This document shows positions 20,776 through 34,314 of a stretch of DNA of 64,000 bases, piece by piece. This DNA is from Reutealis trisperma (taxonomy: Eukaryota; Streptophyta; Magnoliopsida; Malpighiales; Euphorbiaceae): NCBI GenBank assembly GCA_947687605.1, contig CANTUT010000010.1:1065501-1129500 (forward strand). Reading direction: 5' to 3'. The position numbers and the translations under genes were made by a program. Every line of letters begins with the position of its first letter. Position 1 is the stretch's first letter. The notes beneath the pieces were generated by a model. That model was not told where the DNA came from and did no database searches. It saw only the letters and a list, made by a program, of their open reading frames with translations.

Positions 20776-21273
20776 TAGTATTTAATGATAGTGAAATTAA
20801 TGATTAAAAGAATAAATTTTCCTAAGATTAGTGATACAATCTATGATTGTATATGATAGTCAAATTAATTTATTTAAGCAGAATTTCATAATTAACATAC
20901 AAATAACCTCTTGTTCATTGAAAGTGAGGAAAAAAAAATCCAAATCTAATATGTTGAATATATTGTGTATGTATAACAACGAGTTGCCAAAAAAAAAAAA
21001 TTGCGGAAAACAAGAAAAAAAAGGACAAGCAAAGGCAAAAGTATTGGCTAAAAGCTGAAAATGGATGAAAAATAAAAGCCCACAAAACATCAATTGAATC
21101 AATACAGTAACATAAAAATTAAAAGCATGCAGGCCTCTTTAATTTTTTTATTTGTATATTTCTAACTCAAAAACAAAAACTCTGCAAAAAGAAGCAACTG
21201 GGTAAAAAAGTGAGAGAAAAAGACTCTATACATCATCAGCAGTTGTATGATTATCTCTTAATTAATTAATTAA
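20776..21273. other. Intergenic DNA between the NLR relic and the first Aux/IAA gene
   Basis: AT-rich with A runs. The part near 21180-21273 is probably the 3' UTR of the minus-strand Aux/IAA gene. A TTAATTAA-type run lies at 21259-21277, overlapping its stop codon. Confidence 0.5.
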
Positions 21274-22238
21274 TTAATCACTTGAGCTTGAGCATTTTGA
21301 AGGTGTTCTTGGTGCTAATCCAATTTCCTCACAGCTTTTCATTAACCTTACTCTTTTACATGATTCAACAAACATTCTGCCAAAAAAAAAAAAGAAATTT
21401 ACATGCAATTAGAAAATTATTTAAAATGAAAGTTAATTATATAATATATATGTTAATTAATTAAGATTTAAAGGGCAATTTTGGAAACTTACTTCCATGG
21501 TACATCTCCAACCATCATCCAATCACCATCTTTGTCTTCATAAATAGGCACATATTCAACTCCATTCACTTGATCCATAATTTTCCTTTCATTCAAATAA
21601 TTGCCTGTAACACACAACAAAAATATCAAGATGACTAATTTACCCTTAAATCTCAAAATTATCAACCAATTTATTTTAAACAAATTCCAAAAAAAATTAT
21701 GAATGAATTAATCTAAAATACTTACGTATGGTGAAACAAGAAAACATGTCCTCCAAAGCATTCAAAAGCTGTTGATAACTGTTGTACATTTCAAGATCAA
21801 CCTTCCTTAAATAAGGAGCTCCGTCAACAGCCACCTTCACATATTTACAGCTTTTCATTGAGTTTTTCCGGTAAGTTCTCACCGGCGGCCACCCTACCAC
21901 TTGTGCCCTATAATAAATCATTAATTAGCCACTTATTTAGTTACTAAAATTATATTAATTCATTACTATATATATAATATATAAAGAAAAAATTACTTTG
22001 CTGCCGGAGGCTTGGCCGAGCTTGAGACGTCATTTTCCGATGACTCAATATGATCTTTACAACTTCGTAGTTTTAGATCTACGGTCTCCAAAAATCCACG
22101 TTTCATTCCTGTTATTGCTCCGTTGATCTCCGTTACACCTCGTGACTCACCAGGCAACGCTAAAGTCAACTCTGTCTCTTTAAAATTCATGGCGGAATTA
22201 TCAGATTCGGGCAAGTTTGTAGCACTTTCCAGTGACAT
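21274..22238 (-). CDS. IAA: Aux/IAA transcriptional repressor, IAA7/14/17-type, four exons, 212 aa
   Basis: A nuclear repressor that binds ARF transcription factors and is degraded when auxin joins it to TIR1/AFB. Exons, in order of reading: 22238-21997, 21907-21726, 21604-21493, 21376-21274; introns 89, 121 and 116 bp, all GT-AG with matching phases. Domain I is an EAR motif LTLAL (24-28) within ETELTLALPGE. KRGFLETVDLKL (46-57) and KPPAAKAQVVGWPPVR (76-91) are typical of the IAA7/14/16/17 group. The degron GWPPV (86-90) is intact. The PB1 domain (from ~103) has YVKVAVDGAPYLRKVDL and the acidic EDKDGDWMMVGDVPW. The end, GLAPRTPSKCSSSSD, keeps the GLAPR of that group with a different tail. 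The start at 22238 (MSLESATN) was chosen over the upstream in-frame ATG at 22370 because the TATA box lies between them. The EAR core (LTLAL rather than LCLGL) is unusual. Confidence 0.92.
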
Positions 22239-22500
22239 ATTTGGCTTTGTTCGGCTGTCGAGACGCTTGCGTGAAGGAAATGTTGCACGAAACTGTATAT
22301 GTGAACAAAGGAGTTTGGGGTATATAAAGAAAGAGGAAGGAGTATCTGGCCGGCAAAATGATTGAACCACTCGGAGATTGACACGTTTTGAAGAAAGAGC
22401 GGTTCTGATTTGTCCATCTGGGTCACACCACTTGAGTAGAAAGCGTGTGATTTTGAGTGCTTTAAAGTTTGGGGCGATGGTCGGTCCGACCGGGTTCTTG
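22239..22500 (-). promoter_or_regulatory. Core promoter and 5' UTR of the first Aux/IAA gene
   Basis: On the minus strand a TATA box (TTTATATACCCC) lies at about 22317-22328, ~80-90 bp before the ATG. Close by are a TGTCGAGAC near 22253-22262 (overlapping TGTC cores), an ACACGT at ~22380, and the palindrome GGTCGGTCCGACC at ~22478-22490. These are candidate ARF and bZIP sites; none has been tested here. Confidence 0.5.
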
Positions 22501-23740
22501 TCATTATTTTTTAGGTTTTTAATATCTCGTTCGTACTATGATAATTGTTATTTTAAAAAAAAAAAATATTTAAATTTTAAAAATTTTATATAACATTTAT
22601 TATTTTTTTTCTAATTTTACACTTATCTTTAACTTCATTTTCTCTTTCATTTTCAATATAATATCTTTAATTATAAAATAAAGATGTATTTATATATCGC
22701 AATAGAAATTAAACCTATTTAATAAATTTTTTAATATGTGTATAACTTTTTAAAATGATTATTATTATAAAAGTGATGGAGAATTTATTACTAAATCCTT
22801 TTTAAAAAATGCTAGATGACTTAAATTGAAAAAAAATATATATTGAAAATCAATGAAATTTGAACATATCTTAAAGTAATAAACTATAATTATCTTTAAA
22901 TATATTATAAATTATGTTACAAAATTATATAATTATTATGTGATGTAATTACATCATTGATAATTATTTTTTTTAAAGAAATGGGAATTATTACATCATT
23001 CATTTTTTTTTTTTGCCAAAGCCTCTTATTTCATGTTTGTACAAAAAAATTTATAAAATTTCAAGTAGATATATTATTTTCGTTCTTATTTTTCAGATTG
23101 TTTAGTGGATATATATTTAATTGTGTTATTGACAATAAAATTATAAATACTAATGACAAAAGGATCACCTTGTAGTCAAAGCCATCATACGTCAGAAAAA
23201 CAATCAACTAAAAAAAAAAAAAAAGTGTAGAACAATAACAGTCTTAAATTTCAATATAATTTTAATCATGATAAAGAATTAAATATAGTGAGAGGATAAT
23301 AAATTTAGATTATTTTGAAAATATTTTTTACATTAAAATTTTGACTTGTTTGAATGTTAAAATATAAATTTCCACATCGATTATTTAGAAATATATTGAG
23401 TTTTTAATATAAAAATAAATTTTATAAGAATTTTAAGTTAATTTTTAAAATTAATTTCCTTAAATTTAAATAAAAAATTAACAGTGAATATGTTTATTTA
23501 TTTTTATAGGAAAAATAAATTATTTAATTATTTTTTATACATTAAAATTTTATAGAAAGTAATTCTTTTTTTATAAATTTCTTTTATTTAATTCAATATT
23601 CAAAATCAGAATTTCTTAATAAAAATTTCAAAATTTTTATATTGTTAGAACATCACATTAAAATAAAATCATTTAATTTTAATGTGGTGTTCATATATAT
23701 ATATAATGTAGATTATTGTATTGTAGAATGAAAAGCAGAG
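22501..23740. other. AT-rich DNA between the core promoter and the distal GC-richer island
   Basis: Homopolymer-rich. Short open frames such as 22957-23175 are low complexity. No gene or element resolved. Confidence 0.45.
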
Positions 23741-24000
23741 AATGGGAACCCAGTGGAACTCGTGTGGAAGTTAGGAGGTGAACAAAAGGGGGAAGTGTGG
23801 GCCCAAAATGTTGGGGTTCTTAAGCTACAAGTCAACTTTATGAAAGAGTCCATGTGCCAACGGAAAACCTCTCAATTAGTTTTTGTGGGTCCTACAAACA
23901 TCCATGTGAACATGTTTCCTTGTCGGTTTCCCTCTCTCTCTCTACCGACACGTGGCGGATTCTGTAGATATACTCCTCTCTTGGCTTTCTAAGACAAAAA
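23741..24000 (-). promoter_or_regulatory. Distal regulatory-like island: paired TGTCGG auxin-response cores and a G-box
   Basis: A ~250-bp patch of normal base composition inside an AT desert, ~1.7 kb upstream of the first Aux/IAA gene. It has TGTCGG (23921-23926) facing CCGACA (23945-23950), an inverted pair of the high-affinity ARF core with an 18-bp spacer that is mostly CT repeats, overlapping a G-box/ABRE CACGTGGC (23949-23956). The open frame across it (23753-23992) resembles no known protein. A promoter or conserved non-coding role is inference. Confidence 0.4.
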
Positions 24001-24013
24001 CGGTTCTTTTGCT

Positions 24014-24064
<51 letters not shown>

Positions 24065-24688
24065 AATGATATTAAAATTGATTTTTAAAATAAAATTCAC
24101 ATTTGATAATTATAAAAAACTACAAAATAATTAAATAAGACTCCGAAATTATTTTTTTAATCGCATTTAAAATATTATTTTTTAAAAATAGTTTTAATCT
24201 CATTGCAAAATAAACCTTAAAATATTTTTCATCATCTATTATTCGTTGCTAGTATGTATTGCGAATAATACATAGCTAACAATTAAAAATAACAATAAAA
24301 TAAAATTTTACTAGTTATTATTGTTAAAATTTTAAATGATAATTAAAAGTATAAATTATTTATAATGTATTATTATGTATTTAAATTATTTTATTTTTGA
24401 TGTGTGATATAAATCATAAAAATAATGAAATTATTATTTAATAATTTTAACATATGTTCATATTTTTTTCAAACATGATTGTGATAATTCTTATAAATAT
24501 TATTTATACTATTTCAGTAGTTATTATATATTATCATTATAGTTATATAAAAATTAATTTTAAAGACATTTTAGTTATATTTTTTTTATAAGCATAGTAT
24601 GATCTAAATTTAAAGAAACTATTAATAAATGAGAAAAAGTTTCCACATACTACAATTTTTCAAATCAACAATTATTTGGACTTTCAAA

Positions 24689-24729
<41 letters not shown>

Positions 24730-24843
24730 AATTATGACGTTTTTTATTTATTTCATTTTGGATCCAAATTGATATAACCAAGTTGATTTGTGGTTTAAAT
24801 TTAATTTTGGTTGAAACTGAAAATATCATTAGTCTTAGTACTT
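24001..24843. other. AT-rich DNA with (TA)n at 24016-24055 and 24689-24729
   Basis: Two TA microsatellites separated by AT-rich DNA. No gene recognised. Confidence 0.6.
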
Positions 24844-25061
24844 TTACAGTCCGTTTGACAAATGAATTCATAATTTATAAGATTAATTATAATGATAAGA
24901 TTAATTAAGTCATAAGATAAATAAGCCTAAAATTTATTTGGTAAATAAATATTAATTCATGGGATTACATAATCCTACTTTTACAATCCATTATTTGATA
25001 ATATAGACTAGTGAATTGGATTAATTAAAAAAAAAATCAATTACTAAAATCCCTTTTAAAA

Positions 25062-25099
<38 letters not shown>

Positions 25100-25473
25100 C
25101 ATGTTTCCCTTTTTTTTTTTTTTTTGTCTTCTATTAGAAAGAAAATGACGCGTCTCTTCTTCATAGAAAAAATAAAAAATAAAAATAAAGAGCAAAAAAA
25201 ATAAAAAACGATGAGTGATTACATTTCAGTTGAAAGAGGAGAATGATTATGTAGAAATGAAATATAAAATGGAGGCTATTTTTGAGATAAAAAAAATAAA
25301 GAGTAAGGTTATTTTAAAAATAAAATTTCATGGAGAATGGGTTTAGTAATCTCACAAAAATAAGATTACTAAAGACAAAGGGTCTAGGTATTAGTTAAAA
25401 CTGATCTCATGAGTTTAGTAAGCTCTTAAAATTAGTAAACCCAACTTAAAACTTTGTACTAAACAAAGTGTTA
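24844..25473. mobile_element. Harbinger-like MITE candidate, 624 bp, TTA target duplication
   Basis: The element (24847-25470) starts CAGTCCGTTTGACA and its inverted right end is CACTTTGTTTAGTA (10 of 14 match). It is flanked by TTA (24844-24846 and 25471-25473). A (TA)n run has grown inside at 25064-25097. No coding capacity. The termini are weaker than in the 11.5-kb element. Confidence 0.5.
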
Positions 25474-26644
<1,171 letters not shown>

Positions 26645-27147
26645 TGTTAAATTTTTTTTATATAAATTTTGAATAACCAACTTTAAAAATAAGTTATTAA
26701 GATTGGAAGTCTATTTATATATTAATCATTTAACATTTTTGTATTTAATAAATGTGAAATACTCTTAATACTCCTTCTTAAGTGACAACAGAGTACTCAA
26801 AATTGTCACTTGAAACAATTAGAACTGAATCAACGAACAAGATAATTAGATAATTTGGTAAATCGGATTGACCAACAATGTAATTAAGTAATCAAATAAA
26901 TCAGATCAATCGGTAAAGTACTCAGATAATCAGACAAACCGGACCAACCAAAAAGATAATTAAGTAATCAGATAAATCGGATCAACTGGTAAGGTAATTA
27001 GATAAGGATCAATTTGCTTTGATATTATGTTAAATTTTTAATATAGATTTAGAAGAATCAACATTAAAAGTTAGCAATTAAAATTGAAAAATTTATTTTT
27101 ATATTAATCATTTAACATTTTTATATAGATGTGAAATACTTTTAACA
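26645..27147 (-). mobile_element. TRIM (miniature LTR retrotransposon), ~503 bp
   Basis: Two direct terminal repeats, 26645-26770 and 27028-27147, share TGTTAAATTTTT at one end, then TATATTAATCATTTAACATTTTT, split here as TATATTAATCA and TTTAACATTTTT, then GTGAAATACT and TTAATA/TTAACA. On the minus strand, a primer-binding-like TAATATCAAAGC follows the 5' LTR (27027-27016); compare TGGTATCAGAGC of initiator Met-tRNA. A purine tract AAGAAGGAG directly precedes the 3' LTR (26779-26771). The internal region is only ~257 bp, non-coding, and filled by a minisatellite. LTR size and layout fit TRIM elements. No target duplication is evident. Confidence 0.6.
26841..27016. repeat. 38-bp minisatellite, ~4.5 units, inside the TRIM
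   Basis: Units begin at 26841, 26880, 26918, 26955 and 26994 (lengths 39, 38, 37, 39, then partial). Each reads like GATAATTAAGTAATCAGATA followed by AATCGGATCAACTGGTAA, with a few substitutions. Confidence 0.75.
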
Positions 27148-28936
27148 TGATCTCAATTCGAAGATTTACCAAACCGAAAATATCAATTTGATCTAATATA
27201 TTAACCACAACTCATTGAAACCAACTCATGCACTCCCCTAGATTTAACCAATACAAACTTCTAATAATAGGGCACTTGGCATATAAATATAAATTTATTT
27301 GTGTATATTTGACGCAACGTAAGCACAAAAACAAATTCATATAGGTTTCAAAGTGTTTTTATGTTATTTAATATCCAAAACAGGCCAAAAATAAGAGTTT
27401 AAATAGGGACCTGAAATCTTAATTATAAAAATGACGAAATTATAAAATTACTATGAATAAAAATAGGCAATAAAATAAAATTAACACCACAGACGGTGTA
27501 TAAATTAGAGCTAAATAATGAAAATTAAGACAAAAATAAAAAATTTCTAAAAATAGAAAAATTATCATTTTAGAAGCTCAAGCCCAAAAATTTATGTGAA
27601 AAACGATATCGTTCATCGCCAGAAAAATTAAAGTTACAATTATTTAAGTATATACAAACTTTTCGATTATCAAAATTACAATTCTGTCAAATGTTATATA
27701 TTAAATGCAAACATAATAATACGAGGAATCAAATCTAAAATTACTCAAAAATTTCGATTTTAATCTTACAGTGAAATGAAAGCCTTATCGTCACTTGATG
27801 CATTGAATTTGAATGAGTATGATTTTCTTTTTTTTTAGTGGTGTACTTTGTAAATCTGTGGTCAGTCACATGGGTTTGATCAATGAGCAGCAATTGGTTT
27901 TTGGAATTAGCCAAAGGTGTGCAAACATCGAGTGCTAATACAATGGCCAGAAGTAGAGCAATTGTTCCAAAATTGTCTAAATTGAACTTAGAAACGCAAT
28001 TGCATTGCTTCACCTTTTACCCTCATTTCCTGATGTGATGAGGCATTAGTTATTGTCCAAATGGTTGGAATCATTGTTATTTTTACAGGGAATATTATTG
28101 TAATTATATCTGTTTGGTGGCTGGCTTATCTCTACTTGACAACAATAACCCATCAATTTCCCTTGTGGGTGACCCATCAATTAACACTCGATTTTTTGGT
28201 TTCATTCAAAAAAGTTAAAACTACTAAATGTATTTAAAAGTATTACATAATTTTAATTTTTTTTTAATTTTTTAATTGTTAAATTTTAATTAATGTTCCA
28301 ATAATAGCTGACTTGTTGAAATTTTATAGCCCAAATGCTAACATGATATTAAAAAAAAAAAAAATTACATTCTCACTTAGTGAAAAGAAAAACTAATTTG
28401 GAATCCACCCCAATAAAAAGTATACTTCTCAGTTTTGCACCATCTTTGCTAATTATGTTAGTGAGTGTGTCCTAAATTAATTTTATAATAGATTATATTT
28501 TTTAATAAAATACATATTTTTTATGTTGTGTTAATATTTCAGTCATAAATTTTAACGAGTAACTTATCATTAAAACGAAAATCAAATTTCAATGATTAAA
28601 AAATAATAAAGCATATAATTCCATTAAAATTAAGTGCAAAATTTGATGATTATATAATTTATTATTTACTTACTCCTCATCAACCCTCACCTATTATCAT
28701 AATTTTAACATTAATGAGAATAGATCGATCATATATAAATAAATTAAATATTTTTCTTCATTGTGAATTTTCTAATTCATAGTAGTATTAATATTTTTTT
28801 AACTAAATTGAAAAAGGGAATTTAAGAAGTACATTGAGTAAAACTTGGCTCATAAAGTTATAGATTTGATTAATACATCTAATAACTGAAGCGCGTCTAA
28901 AGATATTGTTAATTATGGAGACTAGAGAATAAAGAG
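27148..28936. other. Intergenic DNA without confirmed gene
   Basis: A less AT-rich patch at ~27740-28200 includes a 90-codon minus-strand frame (27741-28013) with a hydrophobic stretch near residues 14-32, but no family match and no supporting structure. The rest is AT-rich. Confidence 0.4.
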
Positions 28937-29374
28937 CAGTATTTTAAAAATAGAATATGTGATCAAACTAGTCAGATCATAAATTTTTAATCTGACCAGT
29001 TTAACTATCGATTCAATTATTTTATTGTAGAATATTTATATTTTATGTATTTTTAATATTTTTATATAATTAATATAATATATTAAATTATAATAATTCA
29101 ATAAAAACATATCTAAAAAAATATAATTAACTAAATATCAAATTTAAATACATCTAAAGAAACAAATACAATAGAAGTTTAATTTTTTTTTAATAATTTT
29201 TAAAATTGGACTGGTTCAAACAATGCACCAGTTTTTTTGGTTCGGTCAGTTCAATTCGGTTCAATATGATTTAACCGAAAATCTAGTTATTTAAAGGTAA
29301 TCAGATAGGACTGAGCTCTGATTCTCAATTCAACCTATAGAACTAGCCAATCCGGTCCAATTTTTAAAATAATG
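28937..29374. mobile_element. Mutator/hAT-like MITE (family 2, copy A), ~438 bp
   Basis: Left end CAGTATTTTAAAAATAGAAT and inverted right end CATTATTTTAAAAATTGGACC. Flanks ATAAAGAG and GTAAAGAG match at 7 of 8 bases. The interior carries GGTTCGGTC/GGTTCAA words. Related to the element at 35954-36251, whose left end reads AGTATTTTAAAAATTGGACC. Confidence 0.6.
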
Positions 29375-29458
29375 GTAAAGAGTCATCCACATAGTTTAAT
29401 TTAATTTCTATAAGTTGCGGTGCTTAGTTTATAAATTTTTTTGAACAAAAAATTTCTA

Positions 29459-30021
29459 TAGATCTGATCATTTTATGGGTCGGGCTAGACCGGGTTGGAT
29501 ATTGTCAAGCTAGATATTTTTATATTAAGCCCAAATTTAGTTTAACCCAATTGATTAGGTTTAAATTTTTGCTCAGATCCACACTCATTTAATATACATA
29601 TTTTCAAGTCCGGCCTAACCCAATCCACACTTAAAATAAAATTAGCTAATTAAAAAGAAAAAAAATTACATATTAAATTAAAATTTTAGCAAAAAATATT
29701 TTAAACTATAAATATATTTTAGCATAATTTAACAAAATTATTCAATTGGTTTATTGGTTAAACTATATTTAAAACTTAAAAGTTATGAAATGTTCTTTTT
29801 TTAATATGTATACCATTGGGTCGGACCATACTAGGTCAGGTTTTATAGAGCAAATCCCAAGCCTGACTAAAAATAATTTCCAAATCCGACTAAAAAATAA
29901 TTAGACTTTTTTAGATTTGAATCAAGTCGAGTTTAGAGAAAAAATTCTTTGTTTAAACTCGATTTTTAATTAGGCAGACTGAGCTGAGTTAGACAGATCT
30001 CTGAACCCATGAATTGGTCTA
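29459..30021. mobile_element. hAT-like MITE (family 3, copy A), ~560 bp
   Basis: Left end TAGATCTGATCATTTTATGGG with GTCGGGC following; inverted right end TAGACCAATTCATGGG. The flanks ATTTCTAT and ATTTCCGT match at 6 of 8. Its right terminus (CCCATGAAT) matches the right terminus of the element at 56322-56632. No coding capacity. Confidence 0.5.
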
Positions 30022-33000
30022 ATTTCCGTATATGGCTTACCAACAAGAGACTAAATTTAGTAAGTGTGCAATCTTGCGGGAATTTGGGTTTTAGACGTGC
30101 CCTAATACCTTTTTTCATTTGCTTCTTGTTATTTTACCACGAAAATGACAAGTAATTCCTCCATTAATTAAAGTGTTGTCGAATCTTTTTTAGGAAAAAA
30201 AAAAAAGATGCCAAATTATCAATATTGAATGTTTCATTTATCAAAATCTATAAAATTAGTGATAATACATTTAAATTAATTTTAAAATTAAAAGGTAGTA
30301 GGTTTGCACTTTATCTGAGTTTAATTAATTCAAAAAGTATTCATAAAATTATTTAAATAGAACTGAGAATAAAAAAAACAGCTACCTGCTCTTTTCATTT
30401 TAAAGAAGTAGTATTTAAAAAAGTTAGTTTTGTTCATAAATAAGTAGTCATTTAGCAACCAAATAAAAAAAAGTAAAATAATTAATTTATCTTTTCATTT
30501 TTCAAATATGAGAATATTTCTCTAATTTATGAGTTTTTTTGACAACTTATGATAAAATTATTATTTTCTTAAAAATAATAATTTTTTTTAATAGCCACTT
30601 TTTTCAGAATGAATTGAGTAATATTGATTAACATAAAACCAATAATAATAATAATAATAAGTTGTGAGCTTAATACTCTTAAAAGATTATAATAATAATA
30701 AGTTGTGAGCTTAATACTCTTAAAAGAAACTTGTTATCGGTTTGTTATTGTGGTTAAATAATTTTTAATAAATTGTATACGAAATATTTAAAGTTTAATA
30801 AATCATAATTTTGAAAAAAAATAATATTTTTATTTCTTTTTTCAAATCATATTTTATTAAAATAAATCATTTTTTGTTTTACGATCAACAAATCATGTAA
30901 TATTACCTTAAAAATATAATACGAGAGAAATTATATATTAATTAAATATAAATATATTAGGTGATTAATATAAAAAATAAATTTTTAATTTTAATAAACA
31001 ATTTTTAAAAGTAATTGGACATTTTAAAAAGTAATTTAATTTAAATTCAACACAAAAAAAAACAATTAATTGAAATCACGGTTTAATTAAAAATAATAAT
31101 AATAATAATATTGTGGACATGATTACATCACCCATTTCGTTGTGTCCTCACACCACAAATTCATAAAGTACACTTTGAAAATATCAACAAACTTGGGAGC
31201 TACGTCCGTGTTTTTAAAGAAATTTGATAGTCTACTTAATTAGCTAATTACTAATTTCTTTTTTTTTTTTTAGCAAATTACTAATTTCAGTGCTACGTAC
31301 TATTGATGAATCAATCACACATATGATTCTTAAAGTAAATAATTAAAATAAATTAAAAAACCAAATTAGTATAGGCTAAACTACTCATCATATGATACTA
31401 ATCAATTTTCAATTTAATTCTTCCAACTGCTCACTTTGGTCTGATTTTCAAAATATTATAAGTGCATTTATTGCACAAATCCATAAAGTTACAAATTGGA
31501 TCTTCAGTTGGAATTAAATAAATAAATAATAATAATACTGCTTGTAGACAGAGCAGCAATTAGTTTTTTTTAATTCATCCAATGACCCCATGCAACGAAT
31601 TGAACCTTCAAAGGGCTGCTTGTTTTGTCAGCCATGGAAATGCTGAATTCGTTGCAACTAGACAGTCAAAGCCTAAGAAAGAAATTCATGGCTTTTGCAG
31701 TTGAATTGATTAGGGATCAAGGAAAAAGAAGTATAAATTGAGCTCAATTACGTATATGGCTATTACGATACATTTAACTTCTCCAGCCAAATCTTGACCA
31801 AAAGCAGTTTATATATCTCATTCATGATATATATAAAATATGATATGTTAATATTAATCTAGATTAGTATTTAATTAATATAACATCCCGAGTCCCGACC
31901 ATGGATACTATTTAACTGCATTATTCGGGTAACCGAATGATACAAAGAGTAGGTTAATTAGTTAAGTATAGTTTGTTTTAAGAATATCTAGTTATGTGAG
32001 AATTCAGATTAGATTCTGTACTAAGAATTAAGCAAATTAATTAATATAATTCAATGTCAATGCAATACCAACATGTGCATTTCTTATATATTTTTTTTTT
32101 TTTTTAAATAACACATGCACAAGAATGTGAGAACATGGGCCTTGGTTCTAGAAATGCTCCACTTTCTTAATTTGCTATAATAATTATAATTTTGATAATT
32201 GATTCTAATAAAACTATGGATAGAATCCCCATTATGGTTTAAAATATTAAATTGTATTATGTTACATCATAAACTAAATTAGTCACCCTATGCAAGCTAT
32301 GAGCTCGCCCATTTGAGTCCTAGGATATTGCATGGATATTATTTCTCCCATACGACTTTTCTCCTTAATTCAAGTATAATTCGACAAACAAAAAATCCAT
32401 ATTCTACTCAATTGCTTTATCTATAAACCTTATTCATATCCGATATTATTATAGAAAATCATATTTCAATAAGAATTTGCATCATAAGACAATTTTATAA
32501 ATAGCAATCTTCTCCCTACACGACATGTAATAGAATTTTTGAAATATTCTAGAGATTCTAGTTTTCTATTTTTCTAAAATTATAATTTCACTGACTTAAG
32601 TAATTGAGTGGCCCCTCTAATCTTTTTCTTGCAGGTGTCGAAATTTGTTTAATAATGTATTTGATATCAGAATTCATTTTAAACATATCATATTCTATTA
32701 ATGGTATTTAGTTTATATAATAATTAATTATTATTAATTAAATAATTAGTGTTCCGTGGAAAAGATGGTCAGTATATGCTTATGACAAAGTATAACCTAT
32801 GTTTATTTTTAGTATGTTAGGCATGTAAAGAGAGAAACATGAAGAAGAATTAGTATACGCAATTGAAAGATACTATCATGTTCAATTGTATTTGCCTTAT
32901 TTTAAGATTAACATGGCAAACATGTTAGGAAAATTAAATTAAATTGGTAATATAAATTAATTAATTCTATAATTAATGTAAATATTTTTTTTGGTCTACA

Positions 33001-33164
33001 ATTTCTTCATTTCTTGAGAGAAACTATATTTAATAAAATTATAACAACAATATTATTTTCGAGTATAATAAAAATTGAATAACAACAATATTTAATAAAT
33101 TATATCATATAGAAAATTGGAAATCAAATCCCACATTCAACATGGATTGGATTGCCAACATTCA

Positions 33165-33213
<49 letters not shown>

Positions 33214-33621
33214 TCTTGAATGAATTATTCAATTTTGGACATAGAAATTAATAAGAAGATATAGTAAATATGAATTTAAACTTTTTGATCTCCTAAATAG
33301 AATTAGGAAAAAAAATAACATAAAAACTTACTTATAATAATAAATTGTCATCTTTAACACATATAATTAACATAGACTTAGGAAAAAAAAACAAATTGTC
33401 TTTAGTTTTCTTTTAGGGTCTCTACCCCAAATCGAAACAACAAATTAAGTCTTAACAGTCATAATTTAACTAATTGATGAATTCCAAGAATCATCATTAG
33501 CTTACTGAAAAAACAAAAAGAAGCATAGTATACTATAATTATAATTATAATTATAATTAAACATAAATTAAGTGTCTAAAAGCAAGCAAATTCGGTCAAA
33601 TTCTCCACATGATATGTGATT
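30022..33621. other. Intergenic DNA, 3' side of the second Aux/IAA gene
   Basis: No gene recognised in 3.6 kb. It holds an exact 41-bp-period duplication at 30650-30726, a patch of ordinary composition at ~31100-31750 with an 11-bp inverted pair TGCAACGAATT/AATTCGTTGCA, and a stretch at ~32480-32640 (TTATAAATAGC, then CACTGACTTAAG...GAGTGG and CTTGCAGGTGTC) that looks like a decayed LTR promoter/leader. A (TA)n lies at 33170-33210. Confidence 0.45.
30650..30726. repeat. Recent 41-bp tandem duplication
   Basis: AATAATAAGTTGTGAGCTTA with ATACTCTTAAAAGA following occurs twice, offset 41 bases (GTTGTGAGCT at 30661 and 30702), identical over the core. Confidence 0.85.
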
Positions 33622-34234
33622 TTAGTTACGATCTTCTATTGAGATTCCTTTAAGAGCACCTTTGGGCTGCAGTCCAAAGCCTTTAGCTTCTGATCTCTTC
33701 ATGATCCTTAGTCTCTTGCATGACTCAATAAACATCCTGTTTCAATTACAATAATTATTCTAATTAGCCTTATTCTTCCTTTTTTTTTTAAAAAAAAAAA
33801 AATATAGAAACTTAAAAAGATATAAAAACTTAAAAAAAAAAAATAAATGAGCTTAATTATATAATTAACTAGGTTTATTTGCCACACATCGAAATATAAT
33901 CTAGCGGTAAAAATATTTGAGCAGATTTAACATAAATAACCTACATGAAAAAATTTTAGAAAAAAGAATTAAGAACATTAGTATGGAATTTTTTTTTTCA
34001 AAATTAATCCATGCTTGGAATCGTGGCAAGAATTTTTCTGCCTAATAATATCATATCTTGACCATCATAAGGAATAAATTACCATCTGTCCTAAACACTA
34101 TCATAAAGAATAAATTTGTGTCTATAATATATATATATATACTCTTTACATAATGAAAAAGATATTGAAATCTTTTTTTTTTAATTTCTTATATTTTTAT
34201 TTTATCATATTGATATATGTGTCTAATATAGTTA

Positions 34235-34314
<80 letters not shown>

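Noticed and set aside
23753..23992. 79-codon plus-strand frame over the GC-richer island
   Set aside because: No known protein features; a regulatory or fragment reading fits the G-box and TGTCGG content better.
27741..28013. 90-codon minus-strand frame with a hydrophobic N-terminal stretch
   Set aside because: No family match, Lys/His-rich tail, no supporting exon structure; possible but not supportable as a gene.
31580..31660. miRNA-type hairpin from TGCAACGAATT/AATTCGTTGCA
   Set aside because: The stem is only 11 bp with a ~40-bp unpaired loop; too short for a plant miRNA precursor.
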